Shown piece by piece: positions 8,687-17,901 of a stretch of DNA of 64,000 bases. The notes below the pieces were generated by a model. The model searched no databases, had not been told where the DNA came from, and saw only the letters and a list, made by a program, of their open reading frames with translations. Position numbers and translations under genes: made by a program. The stretch covers positions 16,346-80,345 of the forward strand of contig JAGWNY010000010.1 of the NCBI GenBank assembly GCA_028872915.1. Reading direction: 5' to 3'. Origin of the DNA: Verrucomicrobiota bacterium (GTDB taxonomy: Bacteria; Verrucomicrobiota; Verrucomicrobiia; Limisphaerales; UBA11358). Each line of letters starts with the position of its first letter. Positions within the stretch are counted from its first letter, which is position 1.

Positions 8687-10210
8687 TCAATCGCCGAGCA
8701 ATTTCCGTTTCAGGCGGATGCCAGCCATCGTCTCGACGTTCCGGCGCTGTTGCGGGCCGAACTTTTCCTCCACCAGTTTCAGATACGGCGGATTGGTGAA
8801 ATACGTGCGCCACGCATCGTCACGGAATTTGAGCACCTGGGCGGCCGTCAGGTGCCTGGTGGGAAGGGGCTCGCTTTCATAGGAGAGAAAGGCGAATCCG
8901 GCGGGCGAATCCGGCAATTTCCAACCGTTGGCCTTGGCGGTCCGGTAAAGCGGGCTGCCGGGGAGGGCCTGGCAGGGATACATGTTGGCCATCTCAGTGT
9001 TCAATTCAAGCGCCAGGTCCAGCGTTTGTTGCATGGTTTGCAGCGTGTCTTCCGGAAAGCCAAAGATGTAATTTGAGATGACGTACAGTCCCGCGTCCCG
9101 CACCGTTTTGATCACCTGCCGGATGTCCACTTCTTCAAAACTGCCCTTGGAAACTTCCCGCCGGATGGTCTGGTTGGCCGCCTCCACGCCCAGCGCCAGC
9201 CAATGGATGCCCGCCTTTCGGAATTTTTCCAGGTATTGCGGGCGCACGGTGTCCACGCGCGAATAAGTCCAAAGGCGCAGGCCCAGATCGCGTTCGGCAA
9301 GGCCATTGACGAGCGGCTCAAAATAATTCCTGTTCAAAAAGAACATCTCGTCGGAAACGCGAATCGTTTGCACGCCCATCCCCGCGAGCTTTTCAAATTC
9401 CTTGAGCATGAATTGCGGCGACCAGAACCGCATGTTGGGCGAGTTGGCCGAGACGATTCCCTCCGTATTATCCACGCGGTTGACAATGTTGATCATGCAA
9501 AAATCGCACTTGAACTTGCAACCGAGTGAAGTGTAAATGGCCGCGAAGGGAGTGCGCAGGTCCTGGTTGAATTCGGCGTGCCAGAAATGGGCGCGGTAGA
9601 GGTCCAGCGGCTTGCTCTTGCGCGGCAGGAGGTCCCAGGCGGAGCCGGGCATGTCGGCGTCCATGCGGTCGCCGGGCACCACCCGTTCGGGCGCGTTCAA
9701 CCGCGGGCCGCCGTTTTGCTTGTGTCCGATGCCTTTGACCTGGTCGAGCCGGTCCTGCAGGTTGGTGCGCAGAAGGTTTTGCAGCGCATAAACCCCTTCA
9801 TTCAGCAGCACAAAATCCACTTCAGGAAGCGAAAGCACTTCCAGGGGAAGCGCGCTGGTGTGGGAGCCTACGAAACACGTCTTGATTTCCGGATGCGCCG
9901 CCTTCAACGCCCGCGCCAGTGCCGTGGCGCCGATCATGTTGGTTGTGCCGGAGTTCGGATTCTGGCCGTACACGGCAAAACATGCCAGGCGGGGCCCGGC
10001 TTCGGCGATTCGCCGCACCGATTGATCGTCCGGGAGCCGTTCAGCGCCGCAATCGAGAATGGCCGCGCCAAAGCCGTTGGCACGGCACGCCTGGGCCAGC
10101 AACAACGCCCAGGTCGGCGGTTCGATGGCCGAAAAGTCCTTGCTCAATTCCTGGTACGCCTGCGCGGAGGAGTCTGCATTGACAAAAAGGACGTCGAGTT
10201 GCCGGTTCAT
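8687..10210 (-). CDS. B12-binding-domain radical SAM protein
   Basis: CKFKCDFC cluster motif (CxxxCxxC); N-terminal cobalamin-binding-like domain; downstream IFGFPEDTLQTM. Confidence 0.85.
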   Translation of the reverse strand: MNRQLDVLFVNADSSAQAYQELSKDFSAIEPPTWALLLAQACRANGFGAAILDCGAERLPDDQSVRRIAEAGPRLACFAVYGQNPNSGTTNMIGATALARALKAAHPEIKTCFVGSHTSALPLEVLSLPEVDFVLLNEGVYALQNLLRTNLQDRLDQVKGIGHKQNGGPRLNAPERVVPGDRMDADMPGSAWDLLPRKSKPLDLYRAHFWHAEFNQDLRTPFAAIYTSLGCKFKCDFCMINIVNRVDNTEGIVSANSPNMRFWSPQFMLKEFEKLAGMGVQTIRVSDEMFFLNRNYFEPLVNGLAERDLGLRLWTYSRVDTVRPQYLEKFRKAGIHWLALGVEAANQTIRREVSKGSFEEVDIRQVIKTVRDAGLYVISNYIFGFPEDTLQTMQQTLDLALELNTEMANMYPCQALPGSPLYRTAKANGWKLPDSPAGFAFLSYESEPLPTRHLTAAQVLKFRDDAWRTYFTNPPYLKLVEEKFGPQQRRNVETMAGIRLKRKLLGD

Positions 10211-10220
10211 CGTCGGACAA

Positions 10221-11435
10221 TTATAGCCCATTCAACAGCGCGCACAATGCCTGGATGCGCTCCGGTTCCAATTCCGGGTAGTTGCCGATATAGGCGCCAA
10301 AGAAATGCACGTGGTCCACCTTGGGATATTTCTTGTATTCCTCCGGCATCAGTTTGCGCAGGAACGGCTGGCGCAGTTGGTTGCCGCCGCCGGAAGCGCC
10401 GCGCCGAAACTCGATCCGCCGCTCCCGCAACGCCCTTTCAACGCGCTCCCAGAGCGCCCCGTCCGGCTCGCGCAGAACGAGCGTGAAAGCGTAATTGCAA
10501 CTGCCCTCGCGTTCGAAATCCGTGAAAAATTTTTTTGAATCCAGGTGGTCGAGGAACACGTTGAGATTGCGGCGCCGCGCCCGGTTGCGTTCATCCAGGC
10601 GTTTGAGTTGCGAACGGCCGATGACGGCGTTGATTTCGGTGCCGCGGACGTTGTAAGCGGGAAAGGCAAAGATGAAGTCAGGATTCAAGTCCGGCCATTC
10701 GGCTTTGTAATGGTTTTTCAGCGTCTCGGACCGGCTTTCGCGCACCATGCCGTGCGAACGGAACATGCGGACCGTTTCGTAAAAGGACGGGTCATTGGTG
10801 CATACCATGCCGCCCTCGATCGTGCTCATGTGGTGCGCGTAATAAAACGAGAAGTTCGACGCAAACCCGAACGAGCCGAGCTTTTGACCGCGGAAGGTCG
10901 CGCCGTGCGATTCGCACACGTCTTCGATCAGCGGAATGTTGCGCCGCTCCAATTCCGCCAGCAGCGCTGTATCCAGCCCGTTGTAACCCAGCACGTGTGT
11001 CAGGAATACCGCGCGCGTCTTCCTCGAGAGCTTGCCGATGACTTCCTCCGTGTCCATTCCCAGCGTGCGCGGATTGATGTCCGTGAACACGGGCGTGAAC
11101 CCGTTCTGCAGGACCGAGGCGATGTCCGATACCCACGTCAGCGTCGGAACGATGATTTCCCCGCCGCCAAACCGTTCGCGCAGGGCCGCCATGGTGATTT
11201 GATTGGCCGATGAGCCGGAATTGACGAAGACGCTGTACTTGACGCCAAGCCATGCCGACCATTCCTCCTCAAATGCCGCCACGTTTTTCGATTGGGTGAG
11301 GATGGGGTCGTCCTGCCGCAGAAATTCAATCACGGCGTCGAGGTCTTCCCGCGCGATGTTGTTTTTCATCAGCGGCCAGTCGCTGAGACCGGCCGCCCTT
11401 TCATTTTTCACTGTAGTAGTCGCCATATTCAACAA
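10221..11435 (-). CDS. DegT/DnrJ/EryC1/StrS-family PLP sugar aminotransferase
   Basis: FVNSGSSANQITMAAL; ISFYYAHHMSTIEGGMVCTND region with catalytic-Lys substitution context (see findings). Confidence 0.85.
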   Translation of the reverse strand: MLNMATTTVKNERAAGLSDWPLMKNNIAREDLDAVIEFLRQDDPILTQSKNVAAFEEEWSAWLGVKYSVFVNSGSSANQITMAALRERFGGGEIIVPTLTWVSDIASVLQNGFTPVFTDINPRTLGMDTEEVIGKLSRKTRAVFLTHVLGYNGLDTALLAELERRNIPLIEDVCESHGATFRGQKLGSFGFASNFSFYYAHHMSTIEGGMVCTNDPSFYETVRMFRSHGMVRESRSETLKNHYKAEWPDLNPDFIFAFPAYNVRGTEINAVIGRSQLKRLDERNRARRRNLNVFLDHLDSKKFFTDFEREGSCNYAFTLVLREPDGALWERVERALRERRIEFRRGASGGGNQLRQPFLRKLMPEEYKKYPKVDHVHFFGAYIGNYPELEPERIQALCALLNGL

Positions 11436-11937
11436 TCAGCGTGCTCCGCCCGTCCTGGCGCTCCAGCGCCTTTTGATAGGCGGGGAAAATCTGCTCCGGT
11501 TCGTCCAGGCGGATCACGTCAACGGTCTTGCACATCAGCCGGAAGGCATCGGTGAAATCGCCAATGTGTTGGTGCTGCGGATGGAGCGGACGTTCCGAGC
11601 CAATGCCCGTGCGGATGATGACCTTCGGTTGGTAACCGCCGTTGGAAATGATGGGCAGCTTGTCGAGATGATTCACCAATTGATTGACCGACAGGAGCAG
11701 GAAGTTCCAGCGCGGGTAAATGCTCACCGGCACCATGCCGTTCAGCGCCATCCCCGTGCTCATGCCCATTTGCATTTCCTCGGTCACGGGCAATTCCAGT
11801 AATTTTTCGCGGGGAACGTTTTTCAGCGTGTTACTCATGGCCGTCCCGGCGCAGGCGACCGCCTGCCCCAGAAACAGCGTCCGCTCGTCCCGCCCCAGAA
11901 ACTCCATGGCGCGGCAAAGTTCGTCGAAATACTTCAT
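11401..11937 (-). CDS. TPP-dependent enzyme, E1-beta/transketolase pyrimidine-domain-like subunit
   Basis: LPVTEEMQMGMSTGMALNGMVPVSIYPRWNFLLLSVNQLVNH resembles the E1-beta Pyr domain; short (178 aa), lacks the usual C-terminal domain. Confidence 0.7.
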   Translation of the reverse strand: MKYFDELCRAMEFLGRDERTLFLGQAVACAGTAMSNTLKNVPREKLLELPVTEEMQMGMSTGMALNGMVPVSIYPRWNFLLLSVNQLVNHLDKLPIISNGGYQPKVIIRTGIGSERPLHPQHQHIGDFTDAFRLMCKTVDVIRLDEPEQIFPAYQKALERQDGRSTLIVEYGDYYSEK

Positions 11938-11948
11938 GCGTGAAAAGA

Positions 11949-12548
11949 TTAAAACTGGACCCGTACGCCGGCGCCGGCGTGCGGGTATTTGGATTGGTAC
12001 TTGTAAAAGCGCACGAGCGGGTGCGCGGTCTTCTCATACGTCAACACGCCCTGGTTCCACGTTTGCCGCGTGTCGGTGCAAACGGATTTGCCATTGTCCT
12101 CCACGATGAAGCGGATGGGCAATTGATGGTTGCTGGAATACTTCACACATTCGTGAAAGACCCCGGTTTCCGACGTCATTTCGCCGGCAAAACAATGCAC
12201 CCGCCCTTTTTCGCCCCGGCGCTTGAGTATCAGGGCCGCCCCCACCGCCATCGGCAGCACGCCCGTGACGATGGCGGACGACACGACGCGGTATTTCGGG
12301 AAGCACAGCGAAATGGACCTGCCGGCCAGAATTTCCGCCTTTACGTCCTCTGCCGGGACGCCTTTGAGCAGGCATTGATAATGGCTGCGCCATGAACAAA
12401 AAACCCAGTCTTCCGGCTTGATGTCCTTGAAAATTTCGATCATTTGCTCTTCATTCCCGTCGTATAAATGGACTGGAGCGCGAATTTTTCCGGCATTGAA
12501 AGTCGTGGCAATGTCGGTCTCAAAGGCGATCAGTTGTTCGGGCGTCAT
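11949..12548 (-). CDS. TPP-dependent enzyme, E1-alpha-like (PP-domain) subunit
   Basis: SIVTGVLPMAVGAALILK…HCFAGEMTSETGVFHECVKYSSNHQLPIRFIVEDNGKSV: GE…N TPP-binding segment. Confidence 0.75.
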   Translation of the reverse strand: MTPEQLIAFETDIATTFNAGKIRAPVHLYDGNEEQMIEIFKDIKPEDWVFCSWRSHYQCLLKGVPAEDVKAEILAGRSISLCFPKYRVVSSAIVTGVLPMAVGAALILKRRGEKGRVHCFAGEMTSETGVFHECVKYSSNHQLPIRFIVEDNGKSVCTDTRQTWNQGVLTYEKTAHPLVRFYKYQSKYPHAGAGVRVQF

Positions 12549-12620
12549 GTTCGCACAGCTTGCCCAAACAAAGCGCGCGGGTCAAGGAATGAAGCCCCGA
12601 AAACGGGTTGAATGCATGGA

Positions 12621-14306
12621 TTATTTCAAAAGCGCTTCGGCATGTTGCCGGGCGGCGGCGGATTGGCCGCCCAGCATCCGGGCCAATTCGCTCACGCGTT
12701 CCTTGCCGTGGAGGCGGACGACTTCGGAAACCGTGCGGCCATTTTTTACCTGCTTGGTGACTGCGTAATGGGCGCCGGCGGGCGCGGCAACCTGCGGCAG
12801 GTGGGTGATGCATAACACCTGGCGCCGGGCGGCGATCTCTTTCATTTTTTGACCGACGGCGTTCGCGATTTCTCCGCCGATATTTGCATCCACTTCATCA
12901 AAGACCAGCACGGGCACGTCGTCTTCGGCAGCCAAGGCGGTTTTGAGGGCGAGCATGACACGCGCCATTTCACCCGACGAGGCGATGGCGCGCAACGGCT
13001 TGGGCGGTTCGCCGGGGTTCGGCTCGAACTGAAATTCGATGCGGTCGAAGCCACTGAATCCGGGTGCGGGAGCGGACGCGGGCGCCAGCGCGTCCGGCAG
13101 GCTGGTTCGGAGCGCGGCGCTGAACCGGCTTTTCTTGAAACCCAAATCTTCAAGCTGGCGGCTGACCGCCCCGGCCAGTTGCGGGACGAGACGCGCGCGG
13201 GCTTCGGAAAGTTTTTTGCCCGCGCGAAAAATGTCGGCGTCCAACGCCTTCAATTGGGAATGGATTCGGGCCAGTTCGGCGTCGCGGGTTTCAAGGGATT
13301 GCAATCTGGTTTTTGCCCCGGCGGCGAAGGCCAGCACGTCGGCGATGGCAGGGCCATACTTGCGCGTCAGCGAATGGATGAGGTTAAGGCGTTCTTCGAG
13401 CCGGGTGAGGCGGGCGGGGTCCACTTCGATTTTGTCCGCGTAGCCGGACAGGGCGGCCTGGAATTCCCGCAGCAGGGTAACGGCCTGGAAATGCGATTCG
13501 ACCAGGGCGGCGGCGCCGGGGTCCAGGCGCTGCAATTCGCGCAAAACCCGGCCGATTGCGCCGGCCTGGACGAGCAGGGAATTTTCGCCCTCACTCAAGG
13601 CGTCGGTCGCGGCGCGGCTCAATTCCAAAATTTTGGCCGCATTGGCGGCTCGCTGAAATTCTTCTCCGACGGACTTTTCCTCATCGGGAAGAAGGTGGGC
13701 GTCGGAAATTTCCCGCGTTTGAAAGCGAAGGAGGTCCAACTGCTGCGCATAGGTTTTTTCGTCAACAATCAGCGCCGATTTTTCCGCTTCCAGGGTCATG
13801 CGGCGGCGAACCAGGACGGCAAAGGCGTCGCGGGCCGGCAGCAAGCCGCCGAACGCGTCGAGAATGGCCAGTTGCCGGGCCGGATGGAGAAGTGACTGAT
13901 GGTCGTGGGGACCGTGAATGTCCACCAGCCATTCGCCGAGAGTGTCGAGGGCGGCCAGGGTGGCGGGAGAGCCGTTGATGAACTGGCGGTTGGCGCCGGC
14001 GGCGGTGAAACTCCGTTTGATGAGCAGTTGGCCGGCGTCACACGGCTCAATGCCGTTATCGTCAAGAAATCGCGTGAGGCACGCGCCGAGGGCCGACACG
14101 TCGAAGACAGCCTCAACCGAGCAGCTTTCGGCGCCGGAACGGATCAAGCCGCGATCGGCCCGGCTCCCCAAAACCAGGTTGAGGGCGCCAATGAGAATGG
14201 ATTTGCCGGCGCCGGTTTCGCCGGTAATGACGTTGTAGCCGGGCTGAAGTTCCCAAACGAGGTCCGTGACCAGGGCCAGGTTTTTGATGCGCAATGTCGT
14301 CAACAT
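12621..14306 (-). CDS. recN: DNA repair protein RecN
   Basis: MLTTLRIKNLALVTDLVWELQPGYNVITGETGAGKSILIGAL N-terminus; VLVFDEVDANIGGEIANAVGQKM C-terminus. Confidence 0.95.
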   Translation of the reverse strand: MLTTLRIKNLALVTDLVWELQPGYNVITGETGAGKSILIGALNLVLGSRADRGLIRSGAESCSVEAVFDVSALGACLTRFLDDNGIEPCDAGQLLIKRSFTAAGANRQFINGSPATLAALDTLGEWLVDIHGPHDHQSLLHPARQLAILDAFGGLLPARDAFAVLVRRRMTLEAEKSALIVDEKTYAQQLDLLRFQTREISDAHLLPDEEKSVGEEFQRAANAAKILELSRAATDALSEGENSLLVQAGAIGRVLRELQRLDPGAAALVESHFQAVTLLREFQAALSGYADKIEVDPARLTRLEERLNLIHSLTRKYGPAIADVLAFAAGAKTRLQSLETRDAELARIHSQLKALDADIFRAGKKLSEARARLVPQLAGAVSRQLEDLGFKKSRFSAALRTSLPDALAPASAPAPGFSGFDRIEFQFEPNPGEPPKPLRAIASSGEMARVMLALKTALAAEDDVPVLVFDEVDANIGGEIANAVGQKMKEIAARRQVLCITHLPQVAAPAGAHYAVTKQVKNGRTVSEVVRLHGKERVSELARMLGGQSAAARQHAEALLK

Positions 14307-14588
14307 GCGATTGGGGCCGGCATTGTGAAGCGTAAATCAGGAAAAACACAATTCACATTTCAGTGCAAACTCCGGCGGGAATGAATCTTGCCTCTTATCG
14401 TGCCTGAATATGCCGCCTCCATGAGCCTCGGATTTTGTGCCACAACGACGGCGGGCCGCACAATTTCAGCAAAGACTTCGCCGCGCCGCGTAAAGGAGCC
14501 ATCAAGACGACGCTCAATACGGCGCCATACGCAATTTAACCTCCGGGCCGCCTGCCCTCACGCGGCGCAACTTGGGACGCTATGTCTG

Positions 14589-14930
14589 TCAGCCCCTGGC
14601 AGCCTTGGCCTTGGCCCAACGCGCGCGGACTGCGGCAACAATTCTCGCCCTGCCGGCGGCGCTCAATCGGTTCTTTCTGCGGGCGGGGACCGGGCCTCTT
14701 TTTGCCCGGACTTTGGCCCAGCGCGCCCGTTGCGCGGCGGCGATCCTGGCGCGGGCGGCGGCGCTCATCATGCGCGAACCCCGGCGCGGATGGCTGGCGG
14801 CGGAGGGACGGCTGGCGGCGGAGCGAGCGCCGAGGAGTCTTTCAAGCTCGCTTTGCAGCGATTGGATTTTTTCGGCCAGATTTGCGGCGTGCCGCAGTTG
14901 TCCGGCGGTCAGTTGAGTGAGTGAATTCAT
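14589..14930 (-). CDS. Small basic protein with duplicated (M/L)SAAxRARIxAAxRARWAKxxA motif, possible DNA-binding
   Basis: Internal near-repeats MSAAARARIAAAQRARWAKVRA and LSAAGRARIVAAVRARWAKAKA. Confidence 0.6.
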   Translation of the reverse strand: MNSLTQLTAGQLRHAANLAEKIQSLQSELERLLGARSAASRPSAASHPRRGSRMMSAAARARIAAAQRARWAKVRAKRGPVPARRKNRLSAAGRARIVAAVRARWAKAKAARG

Positions 14931-15135
14931 GGTGTTATTGTTTACTGACTTGTTCAGTCATGGCGAAAGTTATAAAGGGTTGCCAGGGTTAGTCCAGTTA
15001 AATTTACAATTTATTTACTGTTCTGTCACCGGGGGGTTACAAGATGTTTTGCCTTGGCCGGCATCCCATTTTTGCGTGCCTGAATATACCGCCTTCGCGG
15101 GACTTGGACGTTGTCAGCCCAACGGGCAAGGCAAG

Positions 15136-16122
15136 TTAACTTTGCGCCGTCAGCCGGATGATGTCCCGCAGCGGGGTTCGGGGCGTGAATCCGGCGGCGC
15201 CTCGCAGCTTTTCCAATAATGGCTTGCGGCGGCGCATGTCGTCAAATGCCGCATGATCCGGGCCGGAGACATGGCCGGGATAGGCTTTGGAGTAGGGAAC
15301 CATGCGGACGCGTGATTTCGAGCCGAGCGTTTTGATGACCAGCCGGGCAAGGTCCAGAATGGAGACTTCCTCCGCGCCCCCGACATTGAAGATGCGGCCG
15401 CTGGCGCTCCCGCAACGTTGAAGCCGGATCAACGCTTCAACGGCGTCATCCACCAGGCAAAAACATCGGGTCTGGGCGCCATCGCCAAAAACGTCGAGCG
15501 GACGGTTGGCCTTTGCCGCGGCGATGAACCGGGGCAGCACCATGCCGTATCGTCCCGTCTGGCGCGGGCCGACCGTGTTGAAAAGGCGGACGATGATGAC
15601 CGGCAACCCGGCCTCGCGCGCGTAGGCCAGCGCCAGAAACTCGTCGGTAAGTTTGGAACACGCGTAGCTCCAGCGGGATTGATTGGGCGGCCCGATGATC
15701 AAATCGTCTTCCTCGCTAAATTCCTTGCGGGCGCTTTTGCCATAGACTTCGGACGTGGATGTCAGGAGCACGGGCGTGGAATGGCGCGCGGCGGCGCGCA
15801 GCAGGATTTGGGTTTCATGAAACCCCGCCTCAAGGACGCGCAAGGCGGATTGTACGACCAGTTCAACGCCAACGGTGGCGGCCAGATGGAAAATAAATTC
15901 CGCGTTGGCGGCGAACGCGGGGAGCCTCGCGCACCCGGAAATTCGACTCCGAATGATTTTCAAGCGCGGATGCCTTTGGACGGCGCGGAGATTGGCCATG
16001 CTGCCCGTCGAAAAGTCATCAATAACAATGACTCTTTTGCCCGAAGCCAGAAGACGCTCCACCAGATGCGAGCCGATAAACCCGGCGCCGCCGGTGACGA
16101 TCACGTGCCGGACGGGCCTCAT
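15136..16122 (-). CDS. NAD-dependent epimerase/dehydratase (UDP-sugar)
   Basis: HVIVTGGAGFIGSHLVERLL; YACSKLTDEFLAL YxxxK; start trimmed to MRPVRH. Confidence 0.88.
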   Translation of the reverse strand: MRPVRHVIVTGGAGFIGSHLVERLLASGKRVIVIDDFSTGSMANLRAVQRHPRLKIIRSRISGCARLPAFAANAEFIFHLAATVGVELVVQSALRVLEAGFHETQILLRAAARHSTPVLLTSTSEVYGKSARKEFSEEDDLIIGPPNQSRWSYACSKLTDEFLALAYAREAGLPVIIVRLFNTVGPRQTGRYGMVLPRFIAAAKANRPLDVFGDGAQTRCFCLVDDAVEALIRLQRCGSASGRIFNVGGAEEVSILDLARLVIKTLGSKSRVRMVPYSKAYPGHVSGPDHAAFDDMRRRKPLLEKLRGAAGFTPRTPLRDIIRLTAQS

Positions 16123-17222
16123 GGGAGCGCGCTGGCCAGGACATGGGCCACTTTCCCGCGCCATCGCGGATTTTCGATCAGCGCCGCTTCCTGGGGATTG
16201 GAGAGATAGCCGATTTCAACCAGCACCGCCGGGCACTCCTGGCCTTGGAGCACGGTCATGAATCGGGCGCGGCAGACGCCGCGGTCTTCTAGGCCGGTCC
16301 CGCGGACCAGGGCTTTCTGGATGTGGACGGCGAGCTGGAGGTTTTGGGCATCGAAATCGTTGGCGGGGAAGGGGAGAAAGACGGGGTCGGAATAACCGCG
16401 GGCGAGTGTGGACGGCAGGCCGACCGGCGTGACGCAATAGGTCTCGATGCCGCGAATGTCCGGGTTGCGGTCGGGCGTCGCATTGAAATGAAGACTGAGA
16501 AACACCGCGGCGTGACGCGAGACCGCCAACGTGACGCGATTGGAAAGAGAAACGTCGGAATCGTTGGTCCGCGTCAGAAAAACCGTCCAGCCGTTGCTTT
16601 GCAGGAGCGGCTCGAGACGCTTCGCCATGTCAAGAGTAAACTCTTTTTCAAACCGGCCGTCCAGGACGCTGTGGGTGCCGGAGTTATGGCCGCCATGCCC
16701 GGGGTCAATCACGATGACGCGGTTCGTTCCAAAACCCAGGGGCGGGGCGCACAGGAGGGGTTCGAGATTTTTATCGAGGTCAGGATCGGAAAGGCAGACC
16801 CGGCCGTCCACCATCCTCGGCGGGTAACCGAGAGAAACGCGGATGCCGTTCCACGCGGCTTCAATCACGCCGATGGCCAGCCGCATTTTTCCACGGCTGG
16901 ATTCAAGAATGATCTGGCTGCCTTTGCGCCGGGGCGGCGCCAGATCATGGCCGGCAGCCCATTCATTGAGCGGAATCCAATTCACGGATGGCGGGGGTGG
17001 TTGCGGTTGGGTTTGGGCTGGGGGCGCGGCCGGTAACGGCGCGGCGGAGGGATTGGTCCAGTTCAGGGCCGAAAATCCGCCAAAGTTCCCGGTATGTTCG
17101 ATGATCGTTTGCGGCGGCTTCGGGGCCGAACAGCCGGCCAGGAAAACCGCCGCTGCCAAAATGATTCCGCTCCCCGCCGCATGACTGCCATATTTCTTCA
17201 AACGCTCCAACACGGGGGCCAT
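16119..17222 (-). CDS. N-acetylmuramoyl-L-alanine amidase (Amidase_3)
   Basis: VIVIDPGHGGHNSGTHSVLDGRFEKEFTLDMA and VLVEIGYLSNPQEAALIENP; lipoprotein-like N-terminus VFLAGCSAP. Confidence 0.9.
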   Translation of the reverse strand: MAPVLERLKKYGSHAAGSGIILAAAVFLAGCSAPKPPQTIIEHTGNFGGFSALNWTNPSAAPLPAAPPAQTQPQPPPPSVNWIPLNEWAAGHDLAPPRRKGSQIILESSRGKMRLAIGVIEAAWNGIRVSLGYPPRMVDGRVCLSDPDLDKNLEPLLCAPPLGFGTNRVIVIDPGHGGHNSGTHSVLDGRFEKEFTLDMAKRLEPLLQSNGWTVFLTRTNDSDVSLSNRVTLAVSRHAAVFLSLHFNATPDRNPDIRGIETYCVTPVGLPSTLARGYSDPVFLPFPANDFDAQNLQLAVHIQKALVRGTGLEDRGVCRARFMTVLQGQECPAVLVEIGYLSNPQEAALIENPRWRGKVAHVLASALP

Positions 17223-17320
17223 TGTGCGGATTGACAGTGCCGAAACAAGCTGTTTTGCAGGCGCACGCGCAGGCGCAACTTTCAACTTCCAGCTTCCAAC
17301 TTCCATCCGCGCCCATCATT

Positions 17321-17881
17321 ATGGGCGAATTGAAAATTCTTGTGGCCATTACCGGCGCCAGCGGCGCCATATACGCGCAGCGCCTGCTCGATCATCTGGA
17401 TGCGGGGCATGAAATTCACGTGGTGCAAAGCAACTACGCGCAGCAGGTCATCGGCGCCGAACTGCCGGAAGGATTGTGCCTGCCGCGCGGCGCCGTGCTC
17501 CACAATTTAAAGAGCATGAACGCCCCGTTTGCTAGCGGGTCGAACCCCCCGGACGCCATGGTCGTGATTCCCTGCACCATGGGCACCATGGGCCGGATCG
17601 CGCATGGATACAGCGAGGACGTTTTGCTGCGGGCGGCGGACGTCACACTCAAGGAACGGAAGAAGTTGATTTTGGTGCCGCGGGAAACGCCGTTGAACCT
17701 GGTCCACGTGCGGAACATGGAATTGCTGCTGCTGGCCGGGGCTCTCATTTTGCCCGCCAATCCCGGCTTTTATTCCGGACCAAAAACCGTCATGGATGTG
17801 GCGGACACTGTGGTGGCAAGGGTGCTCGATCATCTGGGGATCGGCCACCGGCTGGGCGCCCGGTGGCAGGAAAAGGAGTGA
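17321..17881 (+). CDS. ubiX: Flavin prenyltransferase UbiX family
   Basis: KILVAITGASGAIYAQRLLDHL; VIPCTMGTMGRIAHGYSEDVLLRAADVTLKERKKLILVPRETPL. Confidence 0.93.
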   Translation: MGELKILVAITGASGAIYAQRLLDHLDAGHEIHVVQSNYAQQVIGAELPEGLCLPRGAVLHNLKSMNAPFASGSNPPDAMVVIPCTMGTMGRIAHGYSEDVLLRAADVTLKERKKLILVPRETPLNLVHVRNMELLLLAGALILPANPGFYSGPKTVMDVADTVVARVLDHLGIGHRLGARWQEKE

Positions 17882-17901
17882 CCCGCTCGGCACAAGGCTC
17901 C

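Noticed and set aside
17281-17325. CTTTCAACTTCCAGCTTCCAACTTCCA short repeats
   Set aside because: Short low-complexity repeat before ubiX; too small to assign function.
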